Below are positions 40,163-49,410 of a DNA stretch of 64,000 bases, in pieces (position 1 is the stretch's first letter; every line of letters begins with the position of its first letter). The stretch is from Burkholderia glumae LMG 2196 = ATCC 33617 (lineage in GTDB: Bacteria > Pseudomonadota > Gammaproteobacteria > Burkholderiales > Burkholderiaceae). The translations under genes and the position numbers were made by a program. The DNA is taken from positions 1,612,001 to 1,676,000 of the forward strand of contig NZ_CP009435.1 of the NCBI RefSeq assembly GCF_000960995.1. The letters are read 5' to 3'. Under the pieces are notes generated by a model. It did not search any database, had not been told where the DNA came from, and saw only the letters and a list, made by a program, of their open reading frames with translations.

Positions 40163-40854
40163 GGGCGCGGGGCTCCGCTGGCGGCCGCGGCGGAGCCGGA
40201 CGGGCCCGCCGCATGGTCCGCATCGGCATCCGGGGCGCCGGCGCGGGGCGCGCGCAGCGCGTCGGCGACATCCCACAGCGCGCGCGGGTCGAACATCACG
40301 ACCGCGGCCAGCATCAGCGTGAGCGCGCCGAACGCGAACAGCGCGGCTTCCGGCACCACGCGCGCGAGGCTCACCATCTTGACGATGGTGACGAGGATGC
40401 CGAGCATGAACACCTCGATCATGCCCCATGGCCGCACCAGCTGGATCGCGCGCAGCACGGCGTTCAAGCCGGGCGGCAGGTAGCCGGCGCGCAGCGGGAA
40501 CAGCACGTAGAGCAGCGCGGCCATCTCGATCAGCGGGAACAGCAGGGTCGAGCAGAACACCATGATCGCGACGATCCGCATGTCCTGGTCCCACAGCGCG
40601 CCGAGCGCGCCGAGCAGCGTGGTCCGCACGCGGATGCCGTTGACCTCCATCTCGAGGATCGGAAAGGCCTGGGCGATCACGAACGTGATCAGCGCGGCGA
40701 GCGTGAGCGCGCAAAGCGGCTCGATGCGGGTCGAGCTGCTGCGGTACAGCAACGCATCGCAGCGCGGGCAGCGCGCGCTCTCCTTGCGGCCAAGCTGCGG
40801 TTTGTGCAACAGTGCGTCGCACTCATGACAGGCAATCAGATCGTTTCTTTCCAT
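40159..40854 (-). CDS. pqiA: PqiA-type membrane protein, first half
   Basis: 231 residues, first gene of the pqi operon. N-terminal CxxC pairs (CHECD, CPRCD) are followed by four membrane helices and an Ala/Pro/Asp-rich tail of about 30 residues. It corresponds to the N-terminal half of E. coli PqiA and supplies the inner-membrane component for the PqiB needle. The 274-nt gap to the divergent cytochrome gene should contain its promoter. Confidence 0.87.
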   Translation of the reverse strand: MERNDLIACHECDALLHKPQLGRKESARCPRCDALLYRSSSTRIEPLCALTLAALITFVIAQAFPILEMEVNGIRVRTTLLGALGALWDQDMRIVAIMVFCSTLLFPLIEMAALLYVLFPLRAGYLPPGLNAVLRAIQLVRPWGMIEVFMLGILVTIVKMVSLARVVPEAALFAFGALTLMLAAVVMFDPRALWDVADALRAPRAGAPDADADHAAGPSGSAAAASGAPRP

Positions 40855-41128
40855 GTGGGAAGACGGTTGCGCGCCATCACGGGGACGCTGGGAAAGGCTG
40901 GAACCCGCGCCAATCTTACCAAAACGCGGTTTTTGCGGTGTCAACCCCGTTTTCGCGGCCCGCGCGGGCCGGCCGGGCCGCCGTCGCGCGCGCGCGCCGA
41001 ATCCGACCTCCCGGTCCGTTTCCGGCCCCCACGGCCGCCGGGATGTTGCGGTAGCATGGCGCCCGTGAATGTGTCGGATCCCTGGCAGCCAGGGCCGGCG
41101 CCGCTCCCCGTCTTTGCGAGGCACTCCG

Positions 41129-41689
41129 ATGGCATCGACCCTGTCGCCGAACCGGCCGGCCGGCTATACGCGCACCGCGATCGCGCTGCACTGGCTGATC
41201 GCGCTGCTGATCGTCTGCGGTTTCGCGCTCGGCTGGGTGATGACCGACATCCCCGGGTTCACGCCCACCAAGCTCAAGTATTTCTCCTGGCACAAGTGGA
41301 TCGGCGTGACGGTGTTCGCGCTGGCCGTGATCCGCGTGCTGTGGCGAGCAACCCACGTGCCGCCGCCGCTGCCGGCCGGTACCTCGCGGCTCGCCACGGG
41401 CGGCGCGCACGCCGTCCATGCGCTGCTCTACCTGCTGATGCTGGCGATCCCGGTCACGGGCTATCTCTACAGTTCGGCCTCGAACATCCCGGTCGTCTAT
41501 CTCGGCCTGGTCCCGCTGCCGCGCCTGATCGATCCCGATCCGGCGTTGAAGCAAACGCTGAAAACCCTGCACGTGACGCTCAATTACACGCTGCTCGCGC
41601 TGGTGTCGCTGCACCTGCTCGGTGCGCTCAAGCACCAGTTGCTCGATCGCGACGGCGTGCTCGCGCGCATGCTCCCGTTCCTCAAATAA
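41129..41689 (+). CDS. Cytochrome b561 family protein
   Basis: A 186-residue four-helix di-haem membrane cytochrome. Likely haem histidines are His21 (ALHWLIALL), His55 (SWHKWIGV) and those in AVHALLYLL and VSLHLLGALKHQ. Start MASTLSPN at 41129. It heads a small operon with two periplasmic YceI proteins, as in the E. coli yceJ-yceI pair, suggesting electron transfer to, or lipid-quinone handling with, YceI. Confidence 0.9.
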   Translation: MASTLSPNRPAGYTRTAIALHWLIALLIVCGFALGWVMTDIPGFTPTKLKYFSWHKWIGVTVFALAVIRVLWRATHVPPPLPAGTSRLATGGAHAVHALLYLLMLAIPVTGYLYSSASNIPVVYLGLVPLPRLIDPDPALKQTLKTLHVTLNYTLLALVSLHLLGALKHQLLDRDGVLARMLPFLK

Positions 41690-41702
41690 GACAAGGCTCG
41701 TC

Positions 41703-42263
41703 ATGAAGATTGCATTGCATCGTTCCGTGCTCGCGGCCGTGGCCGCCGCCGCGCTCGCCTTCTCGGGCAGCGCGCTCGCGCAGATGGACCTCGCCAAGAG
41801 CAAGGTGTCGGCCGTCTCGAAGCAGATGAACGTGCCGACCGAGGGCGTGTTCAAGAAGTTCAGCGCCGACCTGAAGTTCGATCCGGCCAAGGCGGCCCAG
41901 GGCAGCGCGCGCGTGAGCATCGACGTCGCCAGCTTCGACCTGGGCGACAAGATGTACAACGACCAGGTGGCCGGCAAGGAGTGGTTCGACGCGAAGGCGT
42001 TCCCGCAGGCGAGCTTCGTCTCGTCGTCGATCGCGCCGGCGGGCGGCAACAAGTACGAGGTGGCCGGCAAGCTGACCATCAAGGGCAAGACGGTGCCGGT
42101 CACGGTGCCCGTGACGGTCACCGACAGCGGCGCGACGCGCGTGTTCGACGGCGTGCTGCCGATCAAGCGCTCGACCTTCGAGATCGGCACCGGCGAATGG
42201 AAGGACACCTCGATCGTCGCCGACGAAGTCCAGATCAAGTTCCATCTCGTCGCCGCGAAGTGA
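41703..42263 (+). CDS. YceI family periplasmic protein (first copy)
   Basis: 186 residues with a signal peptide ending ALA-Q (about residue 26). A lipocalin-like YceI barrel follows that in relatives binds polyprenyl chains such as quinones. Family landmarks include a DVASFDLGDKMYNDQVAGKEWF-type stretch and FEIGTGEWKDTSIVADEV. It lies 13 nt after the cytochrome gene. Its sequence is clearly diverged from the second copy, so the pair is an old duplication. Confidence 0.88.
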   Translation: MKIALHRSVLAAVAAAALAFSGSALAQMDLAKSKVSAVSKQMNVPTEGVFKKFSADLKFDPAKAAQGSARVSIDVASFDLGDKMYNDQVAGKEWFDAKAFPQASFVSSSIAPAGGNKYEVAGKLTIKGKTVPVTVPVTVTDSGATRVFDGVLPIKRSTFEIGTGEWKDTSIVADEVQIKFHLVAAK

Positions 42264-42334
42264 TCGCGCCGGCGAATCGTATCCGGGCACCGCGCTGCCG
42301 TGGCGCCCGTTCAACCGCAAACTAGGAGAATGAT

Positions 42335-42913
42335 TTGAACAAGCCCCTGATGATGGCCGCCGGTGCGCTCGCCGCCGCCCTGTCGATCCCCGCGATGGCC
42401 GCGCCGGTGACCTACCAGTTGGACCCGAGCCACACCTACCCGAGCTTCGAGACCGACCACTTCGGCGGCCTGTCGGTGTGGCGCGGCAAGTTCGACGAGT
42501 CGAGCGGCACCGTGACGCTCGATCGCGCGGCCAAGACGGGCAGCGTCGAGGTGACCACCAAGATCGCGTCGATCCACACCGGCAGCGCGAAGCTCGACGA
42601 GCACGTGCAGACGCCGGAATTCTTCGATGCGGCGAAGTACCCGGACGCGACCTACAAGGGCACCCTGAAGTTCGAGGGCGACAAGCCGGTGGCGGTGGTC
42701 GGCAACCTGACGCTGCACGGCGTGACCAAGCCGCTGACGCTGAAGATCGACTCGTTCAAGTGCATGCAGCACCCGATGCTCAAGCGCGAGGTGTGCGGCG
42801 TGGACGCCGTCGGCGAATTCAACCGCGACGAATTCGGCATCGACTACGGCAAGCAGTACGGCTTCAAGATGAAGACCAAGCTGCTGATCTCGGCCGAAGG
42901 GGTCGCGCAGTAA
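42335..42913 (+). CDS. YceI family periplasmic protein (second copy, TTG start)
   Basis: 192 residues. The signal peptide ends AMA-AP. The YceI core is classic: [32 protein letters not shown] and [13 protein letters not shown]. The start is TTG at 42335, with AGGAG 6 nt upstream. No ATG in frame would keep the whole signal peptide, so the rare TTG is the better choice. It closes the cytochrome b561-yceI-yceI operon. Confidence 0.9.
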   Translation: MNKPLMMAAGALAAALSIPAMAAPVTYQLDPSHTYPSFETDHFGGLSVWRGKFDESSGTVTLDRAAKTGSVEVTTKIASIHTGSAKLDEHVQTPEFFDAAKYPDATYKGTLKFEGDKPVAVVGNLTLHGVTKPLTLKIDSFKCMQHPMLKREVCGVDAVGEFNRDEFGIDYGKQYGFKMKTKLLISAEGVAQ

Positions 42914-42961
42914 GCCAGCCATAGCCATGGCCGGCGCCCGGCGCCGCAGGAACGCGTGATA

Positions 42962-42994
42962 CCGCCGCGACCCGGCAACGGGCGCGGCGGTTTT
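42962..42994 (+). terminator. Terminator of the cytochrome b561-yceI operon
   Basis: An 8-bp stem plus a 4-bp stem around one bulged A, capped by a GCAA tetraloop (42962-42990), then TTTT. Confidence 0.85.
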
Positions 42995-43070
42995 GCCGTT
43001 AACGAAGCCGCGCGGCCGCCTGAGCCGCCGCGTGCGGCGCCGCACCGGCCGTCGGAGCGCCTCGCGGACG

Positions 43071-43099
43071 AAAAAAAACCGGCCCGCCGGGCCGGTTTT
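43071..43099 (-). terminator. Terminator of the queA-secF operon
   Basis: Read on minus: AACCGGCCC/GGGCCGGTT with a 3-nt loop, followed by a run of eight T. The TTTT on the other side makes it usable from plus as a backup. Confidence 0.85.
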
Positions 43100-43130
43100 C
43101 CGGGTGACGCCAGGTGCCGGGCGCCGCGCC

Positions 43131-44081
43131 TCAGACTTGCGCGCCCGCGTTCGGATCGTTCGGATCGTGCGCGCCCTTCTTGTCGCGGATCAGATCCTCG
43201 CGGCGGATGCCGAGCCACATCGCGAGCGAGCCCGCCACGAACACCGACGAATAGATGCCGAACATGATGCCGACCGTCAGCGCCAGCGCGAAGTAGTGCA
43301 GCGTCGGGCCGCCGAAGAAGAACATCGACAGCACCATCATTTCGGTCGAGGTGTGCGTGATGACGGTTCGCGACATGGTGCTCGTGATCGCGTGGTTGAT
43401 CACTTCCTGCACGGTCATCCTGCGCTCGCGGCGGAAGGTCTCGCGGATCCGGTCGAAGATCACGACCGATTCGTTGACCGAGTAGCCCAGCACGGCCAGC
43501 ACCGCGGCCAGCACCGACAGCGAGAACTCCCACTGGAAGAACGCGAAGAAGCCGAGAATGATCACCACGTCGTGCAGGTTGGCGATGATGCCGGCCACCG
43601 CGTATTTCCACTCGAAGCGGAACGACAGGTAGATCACGATGCCGATCACCACGCAGGCCAGCGCGAGCAGGCCGTCGGTGGCGAGTTCCTTGCCGACCTG
43701 CGGGCCGACGAACTCCACGCGCTGCAGCTGCACGTCGGGGTTCTGCGCCTTGAGGCCCGCCATCACCTGGTCGCTCTGCTGCGCCGAGGTCAGGCCCGAC
43801 TTCAGCGCGAGGCGGATCATCACGTTGCGCGAGGTGCCGAAGCTCTGCACCTGCGCGTCGGCGTAGCCGAGCTTGCCGAGCGCGGCGCGCACCGGCTCGA
43901 GTTCGGCCGCCTGCTGGTACTGCACTTCGAGCACCGTGCCGCCGGTGAATTCCACCGACAGGTGCAGGCCGCGATGCACGAGGAAGAACACGGCGGCCAG
44001 GAACGTCACGAGCGATATCACGTTGAACACCAACGCGTGCCGCATGAACGGGATGTCTTTACGAATGCGGAAAAATTCCAT
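43131..44081 (-). CDS. secF: Protein translocase subunit SecF
   Basis: A 316-residue inner-membrane partner of SecD, using proton flow to pull exported proteins out of SecYEG. Six membrane helices flank a periplasmic loop. The signature HRGLHLSVEFTGGTVLEVQ follows helix 1, and GYSVNESVVIFDRIRE lies in helices 4-5. It is 16 nt after secD. Confidence 0.96.
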   Translation of the reverse strand: MEFFRIRKDIPFMRHALVFNVISLVTFLAAVFFLVHRGLHLSVEFTGGTVLEVQYQQAAELEPVRAALGKLGYADAQVQSFGTSRNVMIRLALKSGLTSAQQSDQVMAGLKAQNPDVQLQRVEFVGPQVGKELATDGLLALACVVIGIVIYLSFRFEWKYAVAGIIANLHDVVIILGFFAFFQWEFSLSVLAAVLAVLGYSVNESVVIFDRIRETFRRERRMTVQEVINHAITSTMSRTVITHTSTEMMVLSMFFFGGPTLHYFALALTVGIMFGIYSSVFVAGSLAMWLGIRREDLIRDKKGAHDPNDPNAGAQV

Positions 44082-44097
44082 GTGCGTTCTCCGGCGC

Positions 44098-46131
44098 TTA
44101 TTGGGACGAACCCGGCTTCTTCGGCGGGACGCCGGGGCCGGAGCGGCGGCGTGCCACCGGCTTCGCGCCGCGCGCCGCGGTGCCGGCGTTCGCGGTCCTG
44201 GCGGCGGGGCGGCCCGCCTTCGCGGTGCCGCCGTCGCCGCCCTGCTCGGGCAGCGCCAGGTCCGCGCCCGGCGTGGCGGCGGCCGGTTTCCAGACCTGGC
44301 CGATCGAGATCGACTTGAGCTTCTTGCGGCCGCCGTACCAGAGGTTCACGAGACCGCGCGAGAAGAACACGGCCGAGAACATCGAGGTCAGGATGCCGAT
44401 ACAGTGGACGATCGCGAACGCGCGCACCGGGCCCGAGCCGAACGCGAGCAGTGCGAGGCCGGCGATCAGCGTGGTCACGTTCGAGTCGAGAATCGTCGCC
44501 CAGGCATGCGCATAGCCCTGCTGGATCGCGATCTGCGGCGAGGCGCCGCCGCGCAGCTCCTCGCGCACGCGTTCGTTGATCAGCACGTTCGAGTCGATCG
44601 CCATGCCGAGCGCGAGCGCGATTGCGGCGATGCCGGGCAGCGTGAGCGTGGCCTGCATCACCGACAGCGCGGCCACCAGCAGCAGCAGGTTCACCGACAG
44701 GCCGATCACCGACACCACGCCGAACAGCAGGTAGTAGGCCACCATGAAGACGGCGATCGCCACGAAGCCCCAGATCACCGAGTGCACGCCCATGCGGATG
44801 TTGTCGGCGCCGAGGCTCGGGCCGATGGTGCGTTCCTCGATGATGTCCATCGGCGCGGCGAGCGAGCCGGCGCGCAGCAGCAGCGCGAGGTCGGCCGCGG
44901 CCTGCGGGGTCGGCTGGCCGGTGATCTGGAAGCGGTCGCCGAGCTCGGACTGGATCGTCGCGACCGTCAGCACCTCGCCCTTGCCCTTCTCGAACAGCAC
45001 CATGGCCATCGGCTTGCCGATGTTCTCGCGGGAGACCGTGCGCACCGCGCGGCCGCCGTTCGAGTCGAGGCGGATGTTGACCGACGGGCGGTTGTGCTCG
45101 TCGAAGCCGGCCGACGCGTCGATGATGCGGTCGCCGGTGAAGATCACCTGCTTGCGCAGCAGCACCGGCACCTGGTTGCCCTGCGTGAACAGCTCGTCGC
45201 CCGGCGGCACCGGGTCATTCGGGTTCGGATGCAGGTTGACCGGGTCGGCCAGGCGCGCCTCCAGCGTGGCGGTGCGGCCGATGATGTCCTTCGCCTTCGC
45301 GGTGTCCTGCACGCCCGGCAGCTCCACCACGATGCGGTCGTTGCCCTGCTGCTGGATGATCGGCTCGGACACGCCGAGTTCGTTGACGCGGTTGTGCAGC
45401 GTGGTCAGGTTCTGCTTGAGCGCGGCTTCTTCCACGGCCTGCCGGACGGCCGGCGTGAAGGTGCCGACCACCTGGTAGCCGCCGCCGCCGGGCTGGGTGG
45501 CCCACTGCAGCTCGGTGATCGAGCCGGCCAGGAAGCTGCGCGCCTGCTCGGCGGTGGCCTGGTCGGCGAAGTTCGCGACCACCGACTGGTCGACGCGGTT
45601 CACGCCGCCGTCGCGGATGCCGCGGTCGCGCAACTGGGTGCGCGCGTCGGTGGCGTCGGAATCGAGCTTCTTGTTGAGCGCACCCGTCATGTCCACCTGC
45701 AGCAGGAAGTGCACGCCGCCGCGCAGGTCCAGGCCGAGGTACATGGGCAGCGCGTGCAGCGCGGTCAGCCAGCGCGGCGAGGCGCTCTGCAGGTTCAGCG
45801 CGACGACGTACTGCGGATCGCTCGGGTCGCTGTTGAGCGCCTTCTGCAAGAGATCCTTCACGCGCAGCTGGGTATCGGTGTCCTTCAGGCGCACGCGGAT
45901 GTTCGCGTTGTTCGCCGAGTTGTCGAACGTGATGTCGTCCGGCGTGATGCTGGCGGCCTTCAGCGCCGCCTCGACCTGGGCGAGCGTGCTCGAGTCGATC
46001 TTGACCGTGGCCTTGCCGCTCGACACCTGTACCGCCGGCGCCTCGCCGTAGAAGTTGGGCAATGTGTACAGAAGGCCGATCGCGAGCGCGACGACCATCA
46101 CGACATATTTCCAGATTGGGTAACGATTCAT
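44098..46131 (-). CDS. secD: Protein translocase subunit SecD
   Basis: 677 residues, longer than E. coli SecD (615). The P1 head contains LGLDLRGGVHFLLQVDM, and six helices follow with ALALGMAIDSNVLINERVREELR. The extra length is mostly the last 60-70 residues after helix 6, a Pro/Gly/Ala/Arg-rich cytoplasmic tail. It is separated from yajC by a 108-nt gap that folds into a long hairpin. Confidence 0.95.
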   Translation of the reverse strand: MNRYPIWKYVVMVVALAIGLLYTLPNFYGEAPAVQVSSGKATVKIDSSTLAQVEAALKAASITPDDITFDNSANNANIRVRLKDTDTQLRVKDLLQKALNSDPSDPQYVVALNLQSASPRWLTALHALPMYLGLDLRGGVHFLLQVDMTGALNKKLDSDATDARTQLRDRGIRDGGVNRVDQSVVANFADQATAEQARSFLAGSITELQWATQPGGGGYQVVGTFTPAVRQAVEEAALKQNLTTLHNRVNELGVSEPIIQQQGNDRIVVELPGVQDTAKAKDIIGRTATLEARLADPVNLHPNPNDPVPPGDELFTQGNQVPVLLRKQVIFTGDRIIDASAGFDEHNRPSVNIRLDSNGGRAVRTVSRENIGKPMAMVLFEKGKGEVLTVATIQSELGDRFQITGQPTPQAAADLALLLRAGSLAAPMDIIEERTIGPSLGADNIRMGVHSVIWGFVAIAVFMVAYYLLFGVVSVIGLSVNLLLLVAALSVMQATLTLPGIAAIALALGMAIDSNVLINERVREELRGGASPQIAIQQGYAHAWATILDSNVTTLIAGLALLAFGSGPVRAFAIVHCIGILTSMFSAVFFSRGLVNLWYGGRKKLKSISIGQVWKPAAATPGADLALPEQGGDGGTAKAGRPAARTANAGTAARGAKPVARRRSGPGVPPKKPGSSQ

Positions 46132-46168
46132 GAGGGGGCCGAACGGGAAGGTTGGCTTGGAAAGCGTC

Positions 46169-46227
46169 GCGTCCGGCGGCCTTGCCGCCCGCGCGTGGCT
46201 CGCGCGGGCCGGCTCGGCGCCGGACGC
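46169..46227 (-). other. Nested intercistronic hairpin between yajC and secD
   Basis: GCGTCCGGCG (46169-46178) pairs with CGCCGGACGC (46218-46227). Inside it CCCGCGCG (46188-46195) pairs with CGCGCGGG (46201-46208) around a 5-nt loop. There is no T tract, so it is not a terminator. It could protect the yajC 3' end or tune secDF expression. Confidence 0.55.
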
Positions 46228-46239
46228 TCGGGGTGCGGC

Positions 46240-46566
46240 TTACAGCGACTTGATGGTGCCCTTCGGCAGGATCGTCGTCACGGCCGACTTCTGGACCGTG
46301 ATCTCGGTGCCTTCCGACACCTCGACGCCCACGTAGGCCTCGCCGACCTTCGTCACCTTGCCCACCAGGCCGCCGTTCGTCACGACCTCGTCGCCCTTGG
46401 CCATCGCGGCGAGCATGTTGCGGTGCTCTTTCTGGCGCTTCATTTGCGGGCGGATCATGATGAAGTAGAGCACCGCGAACATCAGGACGAGCGGCAGAAA
46501 GCTCATCAGGCTCGATTCGGCGCTACCGCCGGCGCCTTGCGCGAATGCATTGGAAATGAACGACAC
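46240..46566 (-). CDS. yajC: Sec translocase accessory protein YajC (GTG start)
   Basis: A 108-residue protein with one membrane helix (LMSFLPLVLMFAVLYFIMIRP, about 20-40) and a small cytoplasmic SH3-like domain (GDEVVTNGGLVGKVTKV). The start is GTG at 46566 with a GGAGAG site. The frame is open 24 codons further, but those residues are not family-like and cover the promoter. Confidence 0.92.
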   Translation of the reverse strand: MSFISNAFAQGAGGSAESSLMSFLPLVLMFAVLYFIMIRPQMKRQKEHRNMLAAMAKGDEVVTNGGLVGKVTKVGEAYVGVEVSEGTEITVQKSAVTTILPKGTIKSL

Positions 46567-46607
46567 CTTGGTCTCTCCGTTGGGATGATCAGAAAAATAA
46601 GCCGGCC

Positions 46608-46616
46608 ATTCTACCA
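46608..46616 (-). promoter_or_regulatory. Possible extended -10 promoter before yajC
   Basis: On minus the sequence reads TGGTAGAAT, an extended -10 box about 40 nt before the yajC GTG. It would allow yajC-secDF to be expressed apart from queA-tgt. The surrounding 46617-46844 gap holds no gene and no other clear signal. Confidence 0.4.
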
Positions 46617-46844
46617 CCGGCGAAAAACGCGACGGCACCGCAAATGCGCTTTGGGATCAAGCCGTTAAGCCTGGCTCCGGCGATTTGCCGTATTCGCGAA
46701 AGCAAATTGTAATGTCTCGGGGCGCTCGCAACCGTCGCGATCGATGAAAAACGCGGCCTCGCGAGCATCGCCGCGGCATTCGACAGGCGTATGAGGCATC
46801 CCGGGAGGCGGCGCGATTGCGTGCCGCCGTGACATGCGCGGCCG

Positions 46845-48065
<1,221 letters not shown>

Positions 48066-48180
48066 TCAGGTACTCCTGGCCACCGGAAGACAGTCCGGCG
48101 CGCGTTGCGAGTGGTGGTGAATGCCGCCGGCGCGTGAACGTGCCGGCGGCGGGAAAAGGGCAGGGCCGGGGACGGCCGCG

Positions 48181-49233
48181 TCAGTCGGGCTCGCGCCGCG
48201 TGAGCAGCATCGCGTCGCCGTAGCTGAAGAAACGGTAGCGTTCGGCGATCGCGTGGCGGTAGGCGGCGCGGATCGGCTCGATGCCGGCGAACGCCGAGAC
48301 CAGCATCAGCAGCGTCGATTTCGGCAGATGGAAATTGGTGACGAGCCGGTCCACCACGCGGAACCGGTAGCCCGGCGTGATGAAGATGTCGGTCTCGGCG
48401 CGGGTGGCCGCGAGCGGCCGGCCGGCCGCCTCGGCGTCGCGCGCGGCCGCTTCCAGCGCGCGCATCGAGGTGGTGCCGACCGCGATCACGCGGCCGCCGC
48501 GCGCGCGGGTGGCCGCGATCCGCTCAACCAGCGCGTCGGTCAGCTCGTACCACTCGCTGTGCATCCGGTGGTCGGCGATGTTGTCGACGCGCACCGGCTG
48601 GAAGGTGCCGGCGCCCACGTGCAGCGTGAGCGTGGCGGTCTCGACGCCGCGCGCGCGCAGCGTGGCGAGCAGCGCCTCGTCGAAGTGCAGGCCGGCGGTG
48701 GGTGCGGCCACCGCGCCCGGATTGCTGGCGAATACGGTCTGGTAGCGCGTCTCGTCGGTCGCGTCGGGATCGTGCTCGATGTAGGGCGGCAGCGGCAGGC
48801 GGCCGTGCCGCTCGATCAGCGTCAGGCAATCGTCGGGGAAATGCAGCGTGAAGAACGGCTCGACGCGCTCGCCGACCGTCACCTCGAACGCGTCGGCCAG
48901 CGTCAGCGTGGCGCCCGCCGCCGGGCTCTTGCTGGCGCGGATCTGCGCCAGCGCCGTGCGCGGGCCGGTCACGCGCTCGATCAGCACCTCGATCCGGCCG
49001 CCGCTCGCCTTCTGGCCGAAGAAGCGCGCCTTGAGCACCTTGGTGTCGTTGAAGACCAGCAGGTCGCCGGCCGCGAGGCAGTCGGGCAGCTCGGTGAAGC
49101 GGCGATCCACGAGCCGCGCGGGCCCGGCGGTGCCGCCCACCTCGAGGAGCCGGCTCGCGCTGCGCTCGGGCAGCGCCGTCTGCGCGATCAACTCGGGCGG
49201 CAGGTCGAAATCGAAATCGGAAAGCTTGAACAT
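48181..49233 (-). CDS. queA: S-adenosylmethionine:tRNA ribosyltransferase-isomerase
   Basis: A 350-residue enzyme that adds the cyclopentene ring to preQ1-tRNA, making epoxyqueuosine. Family stretches: [19 protein letters not shown] at the N-terminus, [37 protein letters not shown] and [19 protein letters not shown]. First gene of the operon, divergent from recG. A GC hairpin without a T tract (48123-48150) lies between it and tgt. Confidence 0.97.
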   Translation of the reverse strand: MFKLSDFDFDLPPELIAQTALPERSASRLLEVGGTAGPARLVDRRFTELPDCLAAGDLLVFNDTKVLKARFFGQKASGGRIEVLIERVTGPRTALAQIRASKSPAAGATLTLADAFEVTVGERVEPFFTLHFPDDCLTLIERHGRLPLPPYIEHDPDATDETRYQTVFASNPGAVAAPTAGLHFDEALLATLRARGVETATLTLHVGAGTFQPVRVDNIADHRMHSEWYELTDALVERIAATRARGGRVIAVGTTSMRALEAAARDAEAAGRPLAATRAETDIFITPGYRFRVVDRLVTNFHLPKSTLLMLVSAFAGIEPIRAAYRHAIAERYRFFSYGDAMLLTRREPD

Positions 49234-49410
49234 GAAGTGGGAAATGGGGACCAGACGCGGTGCGTCGCCGGGGCGCGGCGGCGTGCATGCCGCGCAGTGC
49301 CGGCGCGAGCCGCTATGATGGCGGGGTCGCGCGGCTCGCGGGCGCCGCCCGGTCGCGCGACGTCAAAGCCGATATTGTACGTTGCTTGCCCCTTGCGAAC
49401 TGCCGATCCG

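Noticed and set aside
42956..43070. Small plus-strand frames downstream of the second yceI gene
   Set aside because: They cover two adjacent terminators and have no ribosome site or family-like sequence.
48123..48150. GC hairpin between queA and tgt as a terminator
   Set aside because: A 9-bp stem without a T tract on either strand. queA and tgt are normally co-transcribed.
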